DNA from: Symsagittifera roscoffensis
Taxonomy: Eukaryota > Xenacoelomorpha > Acoela > Convolutidae
Length of the DNA stretch: 64,000 nucleotides
NCBI RefSeq assembly: GCF_963678635.1
Contig: NC_087062.1
Location: 372,001 to 436,000 of the forward strand
Direction: 5' to 3'
The notes under the pieces were generated by a model. The model was not told the origin of the DNA, did not search any database, and was given only the letters and a program-made list of their open reading frames with translations. Each line of letters opens with the position of its first letter. Positions within the stretch are counted from its first letter, which is position 1. A program made the position numbers and the translations under genes. This document shows, piece by piece, positions 31,643-44,900 of the stretch.

Positions 31643-33414
31643 GTGTCCACTTGACTCCAACCACATATTATCCCTTCTATCATCCATTGTAGCTTCCTCT
31701 CTCATAAACGGAAGCCACCAAAAATAACATTTTGAAGGGTTTTCCATTTTAATTTTCCATTGGCTGCAAGCTTTTAGGAAGTCTGGCTATTTTCATTTTA
31801 AATGCCCCTGTAACTTTGTTTACTTTCGTTCCGTTAATTCCTTCATTTCCTATTTCCTAACTAGCCTAGCGTATTGTATAACAGGACTGCTGGTATCAGG
31901 GCACAATCCTAGACTATCCTAACTATAGATGTCAGACTGTCAATATCAAATCTTAAGCATTAAACTTTGAGTCGATATAGGGGCATAATATAAACAATTA
32001 CTTTGTCTAATTTAATTTTTTTAGAGATTTGAAGGTGTTATTTGCCGCACATAATTACCGCGTTAACAGAACGGACGTTTCTCGGGTGAAACGATAAGAA
32101 AAGAAAGAATTTCGTTAATTACACTAGCAAACAGAGTGTGTTAGTACGAACCTTTTTTTTCCAACTTAAGTCGCAAATGTTGGTGCCACGGTTGGGGCAC
32201 TTGTACGGGTTTTTGATAGAATGTGCTTTGACATTCGAATAGTAATAAGTTAACACTGTTGATGCGTTTTTAATTTATCAATTGAACCGAAAAAGTTATT
32301 TGTTTCAAACAACATATCAATAATGAAAACTCGATTTCTGAAATTTTCTAACTCAATATATCTCGCAATTTTTTGAAATGCTTAATTTATACATAATGGT
32401 TTTTATGCTTTGCAATTTGTTACATGCAAAATTAGTGTGGATGCCTTCAGTTTGTTATATTCCAAATTATTACTTGCAAAATTGAGTCTATATGTGTTTG
32501 GTGCACTTTTGGGGAAACGCATTCGCAATTTATTAGCAAATGTAGCTGCTTAATACTCGACTAGTTATTGTCTGTTATTAAACTTTTTATTTAAGCGTGG
32601 CTGAGTGTATAGTGCCTGAGACTCAAAATCTCTTGATTGCATTAGGTCGCAGATTCGAATCCTACACATAGCCGAGTTTTTGCTAATTCGAGGCTTATTT
32701 CTACTTTCTCTTATTTCACTTGATAGAGCTAATTTTTGGGCGTGTTTTTGCAAGTGTTTGCGAAGCGCAGCTTCGCCTCTGTAAAATGTGTAAATAATCA
32801 ATTATTGCGACAAATAGAGACCATATAATGGGTTTTTAATGCATTATAACATATTGTAGTTCATTTTTAATTTCAATAAAATCGATCGTTTTCTTTACAT
32901 GAAATCCATAAAAAGTGATCACATGTGTAGATGTTCACTCTATTTCGCCCCACGTCTTACAGTCACCGCCTCCATCCCCCGCCCCGCCTCCACTTATGCG
33001 CTAAAAATGCAGAAGGGCAAAGAGGGTGAGCTAGGCGAGGGCGCATTTCTATTTATTTACTTATCTTGAGTGTACATCAAATAATCAAAGAGCAGACGTC
33101 AGATTACTAATTTAGCCCAAGAAAGGATAGTAAGAAAGCCAGAAATAGGCTTGTTGAACGCTACGCTAACAATGAATCAACAAAAATTAATCAGAGCAGT
33201 TAAGTTGCACCAAAAAATTAAAATTTGTATAAATATGCATTCAAAACAAAAACTTAACACAGGTAGCTCTGGGGTGAAGCTGCTGAATATTCGGCTTCAT
33301 AAATTAACCTAAAGGTATAAAAAACTAATATAATTTGTAAGATTAAGAGCAGTAAGATAAGACAAACCAGGGTCCAGCTCAACTCAGCCGGGAAACCAAG
33401 TTTCTCCGATTTTT
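31643..33414. other. Left part of intron 4 before the satellites
   Basis: AT-rich intron sequence with no ORF of interest. It contains one tRNA-like remnant (listed separately). The last ~60 bases before 33415 weakly resemble the end of the 98-bp unit (GAAACCAAGTTTCTCC), suggesting a diverged array edge. Confidence 0.5.
32595..32673 (+). pseudogene. tRNA-Leu(CAA)-like remnant or SINE head
   Basis: GCGTGGCTGAGTG fits a D-arm/A-box. GAGACTCAAAATCTC forms a perfect anticodon stem with CAA in the loop. A long variable stretch follows, then GATTCGAATCC as a B-box. The acceptor and T stems do not pair well, so it is a decayed gene or tRNA-derived SINE rather than a working tRNA. Confidence 0.45.
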
Positions 33415-36400
33415 CCTCACTTCCTTTCCTTGAGTCCACGCGCTGGTCCCTTCGACGAGGTAGCCAGCAGGCCTTAGAATGCACTCAGAGAAGTTAGAAA
33501 CCTCAGCTTATTCCTCACTTCCTTTCCTTGAGTGCACGCGCTGGTCCCTTCGACGAGGTAGCCAGGCCTTAGAATGCACTCAGAGAAGTTAGAAACCTCA
33601 GCTTATTCCTCACTTCCTTTCCTTGAGTGCACGCGCTGGTCCCTTCGACGAGGTAGCCAGCAGGCCTTAGAATGCACTCAGAGAAGTTAGAAACCTCAGC
33701 TTATTCCTCACTTCCTTTCCTTGAGTCCACGCGCTGGTCCCTTCGACGAGGTAGCCAGCAGGCCTTAGAATGCACTCAGAGAAGTTAGAAACCTCAGCTT
33801 ATTCCTCACTTCCTTTCCTTGAGTGCACGCGCTGGTCCCTTCGACGAGGTAGCCAGGCCTTAGAATGCACTCAGAGAAGTTAGAAACCTCAGCTTATTCC
33901 TCACTTCCTTTCCTTGAGTGCACGCGCTGGTCCCTTCGACGAGGTAGCCAGCAGGCCTTAGAATGCACTCAGAGAAGTTAGAAACCTCAGCTTATTCCTC
34001 ACTTCCTTTCCTTGAGTCCACGCGCTGGTCCCTTCGACGAGGTAGCCAGCAGGCCTTAGAATGCACTCAGAGAAGTTAGAAACCTCAGCTTATTCCTCAC
34101 TTCCTTTCCTTGAGTCCACGCGCTGGTCCCTTCGACGAGGTAGCCAGCAGGCCTTAGAATGCACTCAGAGAAGTTAGAAACCTCAGCTTATTCCTCACTT
34201 CCTTTCCTTGAGTGTACGCGCTGGTCCCTTCGACGAGGTAGCCAGGCCTTAGAATGCACTCAGAGAAGTTAGAAACCTCAGCTTATTCCTCACTTCCTTT
34301 CCTTGAGTCCACGCGCTGGTCCCTTCGACGAGGTAGCCAGCAGGCCTTAGAATGCACTCAGAGAAGTTAGAAACCTCAGCTTATTCCTCACTTCCTTTCC
34401 TTGAGTCCACGCGCTGGTCCCTTCGACGAGGTAGCCAGCAGGCCTTAGAATGCACTCAGAGAAGTTAGAAACCTCATCTTATTCCTCACTTCCTTTCCTT
34501 GAGTCCACGCGCTGGTCCCTTCGACGAGGTAGCCAGCAGGCCTTAGAATGCACTCAGAGAAGTTAGAAACCTCAGCTTATTCCTCACTTCCTTTCCTTGA
34601 GTCCACGCGCTGGTCCCTTCGACGAGGTAGCCAGCAGGCCTTAGAATGCACTCAGAGAAGTTAGAAACCTCAGCTTATTTCTCACTTCCTTTCCTTGAGT
34701 GCACGCGCTGGTCCCTTCGACGAGGTAGCCAGCAGGCCTTAGAATGCACTCAGAGAAGTTAGAAACCTCAGCTTATTCCTCACTTCCTTTCCTTGAGTCC
34801 ACGCGCTGGTCCCTTCGACGAGGTAGCCAGCAGGCCTTAGAATGCACTCAGAGAAGTTAGAAACCTCAGCTTATTCCTCACTTCCTTTCCTTGAGTCCAC
34901 GCGCTGGTCCCTTCGACGAGGTAGCCAGCAGGCCTTAGAATGCACTCAGAGAAGTTAGAAACCTCAGCTTATTCCTCACTTCCTTTCCTTGAGTCCACGC
35001 GCTGGTCCCTTCGACGAGGTAGCCAGCAGGCCTTAGAATGCACTCAGAGAATTTAGAAACCTCAGCTTATTCCTCACTTCCTTTCCTTGAGTCCACGCGC
35101 TGGTCCCTTCGACGAGGTAGCCAGCAGGCCTTAGAATGCACTCAGAGAAGTTAGAAACCTCAGCTTATTCCTCACTTCCTTTCCTTGAGTGCACGCGCTG
35201 GTCCCTTCGACGAGGTAGCCAGGCCTTAGAATGCACTCAGAGAAGTTAGAAACCTCAGCTTATTCCTCACTTCCTTTCCTTGAGTGCACGCGCTGGTCCC
35301 TTCGACGAGGTAGCCAGCAGGCCTTAGAATGCACTCAGAGAAGTTAGAAACCTCAGCTTATTCCTCACTTCCTTTCCTTGAGTCCACGCGCTGGTCCCTT
35401 CGACGAGGTAGCCAGCAGGCCTTAGAATGCACTCAGAGAAGTTAGAAACCTCAGCTTATTCCTCACTTCCTTTCCTTGAGTCCACGCGCTGGTCCCTTCG
35501 ACGAGGTAGCCAGCAGGCCTTAGAATGCACTCAGAGAAGTTAGAAACCTCAGCTTATTCCTCACTTCCTTTCCTTGAGTCCACGCGCTGGTCCCTTCGAC
35601 GAGGTAGCCAGCAGGCCTTAGAATGCACTCAGAGAAGTTAGAAACCTCAGCTTATTCCTCACTTCCTTTCCTTGAGTCCACGCGCTGGTCCCTTCGACGA
35701 GGTAGCCAGCAGGCCTTAGAATGCACTCAGAGAAGTTAGAAACCTCAGCTTATTCCTCACTTCCTTTCCTTGAGTCCACGCGCTGGTCCCTTCGACGAGG
35801 TAGCCAGCAGGCCTTAGAATGCACTCAGAGAAGTTAGAAACCTCAGCTTATTCCTCACTTCCTTTCCTTGAGTGCACACGCTGGTCCCTTCGACGAGGTA
35901 GCCAGGCCTTAGAATGCACTCAGAGAAGCTAGAAACCTCAGCTTATTCCTCACTTCCTTTCCTTGAGTCCACGCGCTGGTCCCTTCGACGAGGTAGCCAG
36001 CAGGCCTTAGAATGCACTCAGAGAAGTTAGAAACCTCAGCTTATTCCTCACTTCCTTTCCTTGAGTCCACGCGCTGGTCCCTTCGACGAGGTAGCCAGCA
36101 GGCCTTAGAATGCACTCAGAGAAGTTAGAAACCTCAGCTTATTCCTCACTTCCTTTCCTTGAGTCCACGCGCTGGTCCCTTCGACGAGGTAGCCAGCAGG
36201 CCTTAGAATGCACTCAGAGAATTTAGAAACCTCAGCTTATTCCTCACTTCCTTTCCTTGAGTCCACGCGCTGGTCCCTTCGACGAGGTAGCCAGCAGGCC
36301 TTAGAATGAACTCAGAGAAGTTAGAAACCTCAGCTTATTCCTCACTTCCTTTCCTTGAGTCCACGCGCTGGTCCCTTCGACGAGGTAGCCAGCAGGCCTT

Positions 36401-38980
36401 AGAATGAACTCAGAGAAGTTAGAAACCTCAGCTTATTCCTCACTTCCTTTCCTTGAGTCCACGCGCTGGTCCCTTCGACGAGGTAGCCAGCAGGCCTTAG
36501 AATGCACTCAGAGAAGTTAGAAACCTCAGCTTATTCCTCACTTCCTTTCCTTGAGTCCACGCGCTGGTCCCTTCGACGAGGTAGCCAGCAGGCCTTAGAA
36601 TGCACTCAGAGAAGTTAGAAACCTCAGCTTATTCCTCACTTCCTTTCCTTGAGTCCACGCGCTGGTCCCTTCGACGAGGTAGCCAGCAGGCCTTAGAATG
36701 CACTCAGAGAAGTTAGAAACCTCAGCTTATTCCTCACTTCCTTTCCTTGAGTCCACGCGCTGGTCCCTTCGACGAGGTAGCCAGCAGGCCTTAGAATGCA
36801 CTCAGAGAAGTTAGAAACCTCAGCTTATTCCTCACTTCCTTTCCTTGAGTCCACGCGCTGGTCCCTTCGACGAGGTAGCCAGCAGGCCTTAGAATGCACT
36901 CAGAGAAGTTAGAAACCTCAGCTTATTCCTCACTTCCTTTCCTTGAGTCCACGCGCTGGTCCCTTCGACGAGGTAGCCAGCAGGCCTTAGAATGCACTCA
37001 GAGAATTTAGAAACCTCAGCTTATTCCTCACTTCCTTTCCTTGAGTCCACGCGCTGGTCCCTTCGACGAGGTAGCCAGCAGGCCTTAGAATGAACTCAGA
37101 GAAGTTAGAAACCTCAGCTTATTCCTCACTTCCTTTCCTTGAGTCCACGCGCTGGTCCCTTCGACGAGGTAGCCAGCAGGCCTTAGAATGAACTCAGAGA
37201 AGTTAGAAACCTCAGCTTATTCCTCACTTCCTTTCCTTGAGTCCACGCGCTGGTCCCTTCGACGAGGTAGCCAGCAGGCCTTAGAATGCACTCAGAGAAG
37301 TTAGAAACCTCAGCTTATTCCTCACTTCCTTTCCTTGAGTCCACGCGCTGGTCCCTTCGACGAGGTAGCCAGCAGGCCTTAGAATGCACTCAGAGAAGTT
37401 AGAAACCTCAGCTTATTCCTCACTTCCTTTCCTTGAGTCCACGCGCTGGTCCCTTCGACGAGGTAGCCAGCAGGCCTTAGAATGCACTCAGAGAATTTAG
37501 AAACCTCAGCTTATTCCTCACTTCCTTTCCTTGAGTCCACGCGCTGGTCCCTTCGACGAGGTAGCCAGCAGGCCTTAGAATGCACTCAGAGAAGTTAGAA
37601 ACCTCAGCTTATTCCTCACTTCCTTTCCTTGAGTCCACGCGCTGGTCCCTTCGACGAGGTAGCCAGCAGGCCTTAGAATGCACTCAGAGAAGTTAGAAAC
37701 CTCAGCTTATTCCTCACTTCCTTTCCTTGAGTCCACGCGCTGGTCCCTTCGACGAGGTAGCCAGCAGGCCTTAGAATGCACTCAGAGAAGTTAGAAACCT
37801 CAGCTTATTACTCACTTCCTTTCCTTGAGTCCACGCGCTGGTCCCTTCGACGAGGTAGCCAGCAGGCCTTAGAATGCACTCAGAGAAGTTAGAAACCTCA
37901 GCTTACTCCTCACTTCCTTTCCTTGAGTCCACGCGCTGGTCCCTTCGACGAGGTAGCCAGCAGGCCTTAGAATGAACTCAGAGAAGTTAGAAACCTCAGC
38001 TTATTCCTCACTTCCTTTCCTTGAGTCCACGCGCTGGTCCCTTCGACGAGGTAGCCAGCAGGCCTTAGAATGCACTCAGAGAAGTTAGAAACCTCAGCTT
38101 ATTCCTCACTTCCTTTCCTTGAGTCCACGCGCTGGTCCCTTCGACGAGGTAGCCAGCAGGCCTTAGAATGCACTCAGAGAAGTTAGAAACCTCAGCTTAT
38201 TCCTCACTTCCTTTCCTTGAGTCCACGCGCTGGTCCCTTCGACGAGGTAGCCAGCAGGCCTTAGAATGCACTCAGAGAATTTAGAAACCTCAGCTTATTC
38301 CTCACTTCCTTTCCTTGAGTCCACGCGCTGGTCCCTTCGACGAGGTAGCCAGCAGGCCTTAGAATGCACTCAGAGAAGTTAGAAACCTCAGCTTATTCCT
38401 CACTTCCTTTCCTTGAGTCCACGCGCTGGTCCCTTCGACGAGGTAGCCAGCAGGCCTTAGAATGCACTCAGAGAAGTTAGAAACCTCAGCTTATTCCTCA
38501 CTTCCTTTCCTTGAGTGCACACGCTGGTCCCTTCGACGAGGTAGCCAGGCCTTAGAATGCACTCAGAGAAGCTAGAAACCTCAGCTTATTCCTCACTTCC
38601 TTTCCTTGAGTCCACGCGCTGGTCCCTTCGACGAGGTAGCCAGCAGGCCTTAGAATGCACTCAGAGAAGTTAGAAACCTCAGCTTATTCCTCACTTCCTT
38701 TCCTTGAGTCCACGCGCTGGTCCCTTCGACGAGGTAGCCAGCAGGCCTTAGAATGCACTCAGAGAAGTTAGAAACCTCAGCTTATTCCTCACTTCCTTTC
38801 CTTGAGTCCACGCGCTGGTCCCTTCGACGAGGTAGCCAGCAGGCCTTAGAATGCACTCAGAGAATTTAGAAACCTCAGCTTATTCCTCACTTCCTTTCCT
38901 TGAGTCCACGCGCTGGTCCCTTCGACGAGGTAGCCAGCAGGCCTTAGAATGCACTCAGAGAAGTTAGAAACCTCAGCTTA
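33415..38980. repeat. Satellite A: 98-bp tandem array (about 57 copies)
   Basis: The unit begins CCTCACTTCCTTTCCTTGAG. The standard length is 98 bp, and a 95-bp form lacks one CAG (GCCAGCAGGCC becomes GCCAGGCC). Copies differ at very few sites: C/G in GAGTCCACG versus GAGTGCACG, G/T in GAAGTTAG versus GAATTTAG, and C/A in ATGCACTC versus ATGAACTC. Blocks are duplicated at offsets of 784 bp (8 units) and 2643 bp (27 units), showing higher-order amplification. The high identity indicates recent homogenisation. No ORF spans it. Confidence 0.97.
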
Positions 38981-41900
38981 TGTATTACTAGATGTAGTAC
39001 TAGTTTAAGATTTATTAGCTGTTTCATATTGCATTTTCTTAGTTTTAACTATTCACTATCCTCACCGGTGAACCCACTAGATGTATTACTAGTTTAAGAT
39101 TTATTTGCCTTTTCAGGTTGCATTTTCTTAGTTTTAACTAGTCACTATCCTCACCGGTGAACCCACAAGATGTATTACTAGTTTAAGATTTATTTGCCTT
39201 TTCATGTTGCATTTTCTTAAATTTAACTAGTCACTATCCTCACCGGTGAACACACTAGATGTATTACTAGTTTAAAATTTATTTGCCTTTTCATGTTGCA
39301 TTTTCTTAGTTTTAACTAGTCACTATCCTCACCGGTGAACCCACTAGATGTATTACTAGTTTAAGATTTATTTGCCTTTTCATGTTGCATTTGCTTAGTT
39401 TTAACTAGTCACTATCCTCACCGGTGAACCCACAAGATGTATTACTAGTTTAAGATTTATTAGCTGTTTCATATTGAATTTTTTTAGTTTTAACTAGTCA
39501 CTATCCTCACCGGTGAACCCACTAGATGTATTACTAGTTTAAGATTTATTTGCCTTTTCATGTTGCATTTTCTTAGTTTTAACTAGTCACTATCCTCACC
39601 GGTGAACCCACAAGATGTATTACTAGTTTAAGATTTATTTGCCTTTTCATGTTGCATTTTCTTAGTTTCAACTAGTCACTATCCTCACCGGTGAACACAC
39701 TAGATGTATTACTAGTTTAAAATTTATTTGCCTTTTCATGTTGCTTTTTCTTAGTTTTAACTAGTCACTATCCTCACCGGTGAACCCACTAGATGTATTA
39801 CTAGTTTAAGATTTTAAGATCTATTTGCCTTTTCATGTTGCATTTTCTTAGTTTTAACTAGTCACTATCCTCACCGGTGAACCCACAAGATGTATTACTA
39901 GTTTAAGATTTATTTGCCTTTTCATGTTGCATTTTCTTAGTTTCAACTAGTCACTATCCTCACCGGTGAACACACTAGATGTATTACTAGTTTAAAATTT
40001 ATTTGCCTTTTCATGTTGCTTTTTCTTAGTTTTAACTAGTCACTATCCTCACCGGTGAACCCACTAGATGTATTACTAGTTTAAGATTTATTTGCCTTTT
40101 CATGTTGCATTTTCTTAGTTTTAACTAGTCACTATCCTCACCGGTGAACCCACAAGATGTATTACTAGTTTAAGATTTATTTGCCTTTTCATGTTGCATT
40201 TTCTTAGTTTTAACTAGTCACTATCCTCACCGGTGAACACACTAGATGTTTTACTAGTTTAAAATTTATTTGCCTTTTCATGTTGCATTTTCTTAGTTTT
40301 AACTAGTCACTATCCTCACCGGTGAACCCACTAGATGTATTACTAGTTTAAGATTTATTTGCCTTTTCATGTTGCATTTGCTTAGTTTTAACTAGTCACT
40401 ATCCTCACCGGTGAACCCACAAGATGTATTACTAGTTTAAGATTTATTAGCTGTTTCATATTGCATTTTTTTAGTTTTAACTAGTCACTATCCTCACCGG
40501 TGAACCCACTAGATGTATTACTAGTTTAAGATTTATTTGCCTTTTCATGTTGCATTTTCTTAGTTTTAACTAGTCACTATCCTCACCGGTGAACCCACTA
40601 GATGTATTACTAGTTTAAGATTTATTTGCCTTTTCATGTTGCATTTGCTTAGTTTTAACTAGTCACTATCCTCACCGGTGAACCCACAAGATGTATTACT
40701 AGTTTAAGATTTATTAGCTGTTTCATATCGCATTTTTTTAGTTTTAACTAGTCACTATCCTCACCGGTGAACCCACTAGATGTATTACTAGTTTAAGATT
40801 TATTTGCCTTTTCATGTTGCATTTTCTTAGTTTTAACTAGTCACTATCCTCACCGGTGAACCCACAAGATGTATTACTAGTTTAAGATTTATTTGCCTTT
40901 TCATGTTGCTTTTTCTTAGTTTTAACTAGTCACTATCCTCACCGGTGAACCCACTAGATGTATTACTAGTTTAAGATTTATTTGCCTTTTCATGTTGCAT
41001 TTTCTTAGTTTTAACTAGTCACTATCCTCACCGGTGAACCCACAAGATGTATTACTAGTTTAAGATTTATTTGCCTTTTCATGTTGCATTTTCTTAGTTT
41101 TAACTAGTCACTATCCTCACCGGTGAACACACTAGATGTTTTACTAGTTTAAAATTTTTTTGCCTTTTCATGTTGCATTTTCTTAGTTTTAACTAGTCAC
41201 TATCCTCACCGGTGAACCCACTAGATGTATTACTAGTTTAAGATTTATTTGCCTTTTCATGTTGCATTTGCTTAGTTTTAACTAGTCACTATCCTCACCG
41301 GTGAACCCACAAGATGTATTACTAGTTTAAGATTTATTAGCTGTTTCATATTGCATTTTTTTAGTTTTAACTAGTCACTATCCTCACCGGTGAACCCACT
41401 AGATGTATTACTAGTTTAAGATTTATTTGCCTTTTCATGTTGCATTTTCTTAGTTTTAACTAGTCACTATCCTCACCGGTGAACCCACAAGATGTATTAC
41501 TAGTTTAAGATTTATTAGCTGTTTCATATTGCATTTTTTTAGTTTTAACTAGTCACTATCCTCACCGGTGAACACACTAGATGTATTACTAGTTTAAAAT
41601 TTATTTGCCTTTTCATGTTGCATTTTCTTAGTTTTAACTAGTCACTATCCTCACCGGTGAACCCACTAGATGTATTACTAGTTTAAGATTTATTTGCCTT
41701 TTCATGTTGCATTTGCTTAGTTTTAACTAGTCACTATCCTCACCGGTGAACCCACAAGATGTATTACTAGTTTAAGATTTATTAGATGTTTCATATTGCA
41801 TTTTTTTAGTTTTAACTAGTCACTATCCTCACCGGTGAACCCACTAGATGTATTACTAGTTTAAGATTTATTTGCCTTTTCATGTTGCATTTTCTTAGTT

Positions 41901-44900
41901 TTAACTAGTCACTATCCTCACCGGTGAACCCACAAGATGTATTACTAGTTTAAGATTTATTTGCCTTTTCATGTTGCATTTTCTTAGTTTTAACTAGTCA
42001 CTATCCTCACCGGTGAACACACTAGATGTATTACTAGTTTAAAATTTATTTGCCTTTTCATGTTGCTTTTTCTTAGTTTTAACTAGTCACTATCCTCACC
42101 GGTGAACCCACTAGATGTATTACTAGTTTAAGATTTATTTGCCTTTTCATGTTGCATTTTCTTAGTTTTAACTAGTCACTATCCTCACCGGTGAACCCAC
42201 AAGATGTATTACTAGTTTAAGATTTATTTGCCTTTTCATGTTGCATTTTCTTAGTTTTAACTAGTCACTATCCTCACCGGTGAACACACTAGATGTTTTA
42301 TTAGTTTAATATTTATTTGCCTTTTCATGTTGCATTTTCTTAGTTTTAACTAGTCACTATCCTCACCGGTGAACCCACTAGATGTATTACTAGTTTAAGA
42401 TTTATTTGCCTTTTCATGTTGCATTTTCTTAGTTTTAACTAGTCACTATCCTCACCGGTGAACCCACAAGATGTATTACTAGTTTAGATTTATTTGCCTT
42501 TTCATGTTGCATTTTCTTAGTTTTAACTAGTCACTATCCTCACCGGTGAACACACTAGATGTATTACTAGTTTAAAATTTATTTGCCTTTTCATGTTGCA
42601 TTTTCTTAGTTTTAACTAGTCACTATCCTCACCGGTGAACCCACTAGATGTATTACTAGTTTAAGATTTATTTGCCTTTTCATGTTGCATTTGCTTAGTT
42701 TTAACTAGTCACTATCCTCACCGGTGAACCCACAAGATGTATTACTAGTTTAAGATTTATTAGCTGTTTCATATCGCATTTTTTTAGTTTTAACTAGTCA
42801 CTATCCTCACCGGTGAACCCACTAGATGTATTACTAGTTTAAGATTTATTTGCCTTTTCATGTTGCATTTTCTTAGTTTTAACTAGTCACTATCCTCACC
42901 GGTGAACCCACAAGATGTATTACTAGTTTAAGATTTATTTGCCTTTTCATGTTGCATTTTCTTAGTTTTAACTAGTCACTATCCTCACCGGTGAACACAC
43001 TAGATGTATTACTAGTTTAAAATTTATTTGCCTTTTCATGTTGCATTTTCTTAGTTTTAACTAGTCACTATCCTCACCGGTGAACCCACTAGATGTATTA
43101 CTAGTTTAAGATTTATTTGCCTTTTCATGTTGCATTTTCTTAGTTTTAACTAGTCACTATCCTCACCGGTGAACCCACAAGATGTATTACTAGTTTAAGA
43201 TTTATTTGCCTTTTCATGTTGCTTTTTCTTAGTTTTAACAAGTCACTATCCTCACCGGTGAACACACTAGCTGTATTACTAGTTTAAAATTTATTTGCCT
43301 TTTCATGTTGCATTTTCTTAGTTTTAACTAGTCACTATCCTCACCGGTGAACCCACTAGATGTATTACTAGTTTAAGATTTATTTGCCTTTTCATGTTGC
43401 ATTTGCTTAGTTTTAACTAGTCACTATCCTCACCGGTGAACCCACAAGATGTATTACTAGTTTAAGATTTATTAGCTGTTTCATATTGCATTTTTTTAGT
43501 TTTAACTAGTCACTATCCTCACCGGTGAACCCACTAGATGTATTACTAGTTTAAGATTTATTTGCCTTTTCATGTTGCATTTTCTTAGTTTTAACTAGTC
43601 ACTATCCTCACCGGTGAACCCACAAGATGTATTACTAGTTTAAGATTTATTTGCCTTTTCATGTTGCATTTTCTTAGTTTTAACTAGTCACTATCCTCAC
43701 CGGTGAACCCACTAGATGTATTACTAGTTTAAGATTTATTTGCCTTTTCATGTTGCATTTGCTTAGTTTTAACTAGTCACTATACTCACCGGTGAACCCA
43801 CAAGATGTATTACTAGTTTAAGATTTATTAGCTGTTTCATATTGCATTTTGTTAGTTTTAACTGTTCACTATCCTCACCGGTGAACCCACTAGATGTATT
43901 ACTAGTTTAAGATTTATTTGCCTTTTCATGTTGCATTTGCTTAGTTTTAACTAGTCACTATCCTCACCGGTGAACCCACAAGATGTATTACTAGTTTAAG
44001 ATTTATTTGCCTTTTCATGTTGCATTTTCTTAGTTTTAACTAGTCACTATCCTCACCGGTGAACACACTAGATGTATTACTAGTTTAAAATTTATTTGCC
44101 TTTTCATGTTGCATTTTTTTAGTTTTAGTTAGTCACTATCCTCACCGGTGAACACACTAGATATATTACTAGTTTAAGATTTATTAGCCGTTTCATATTG
44201 CATTTTCTTAGTTTTAACTAGTCACTATCCTCACCGGTGAACCCACTAGATGTATTACTAGTTTAAGATTTATTTGCCTTTTCATGTTGCATTTGCTTAG
44301 TTTTAACTAGTCACTATCCTCACCGGTGAACCCACAAGATGTATTACTAGTTTAAGATTTATTTGCCTTTTCATGTTGCATTTGCTTAGTTTTAACTAGT
44401 CACTATCCTCACCGGTGAACCCACAAGATGTATTACTAGTTTAAGATTTATTTGCCTTTTCATGTTGCATTTTTTTTAGTTTTAGTTAGTCACTATCCTC
44501 ACCGGTGAACACACTAGATATATTACTAGTTTAAGATTTATTAGCCGTTTCATATTGCATTTTCTTAGTTTTAACTAGTCACTATCCTCACCGGTGAACC
44601 CACTAGATATATTACTAGTTTAAGATTTATTTGCCTTTTCATGTTGCATTTGCTTAGTTTTAACTAGTCACTATCCTCACCGGTGAACCCACAAGATGTA
44701 TTACTAGTTTAAGATTTATTTGCCTTTTCATGTTGCATTTTCTTAGTTTTAACTAGTCACTATCCTCACCGGTGAACCCACAAGATGTATTACTAGTTTA
44801 AGATTTATTTGCCTTTTCATGTTGCATTTTCTTAGTTTTAACTAATCACTATCCTCACCGGTGAACCCACTAGATGTATTACTAGTTTAAGATTTATTTG

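Noticed and set aside
31643-31727. Helicase exon 4 ending at its own stop (31727)
   Set aside because: It would remove motifs V and VI, while a phase-matched donor leads to exon 5 that holds them.
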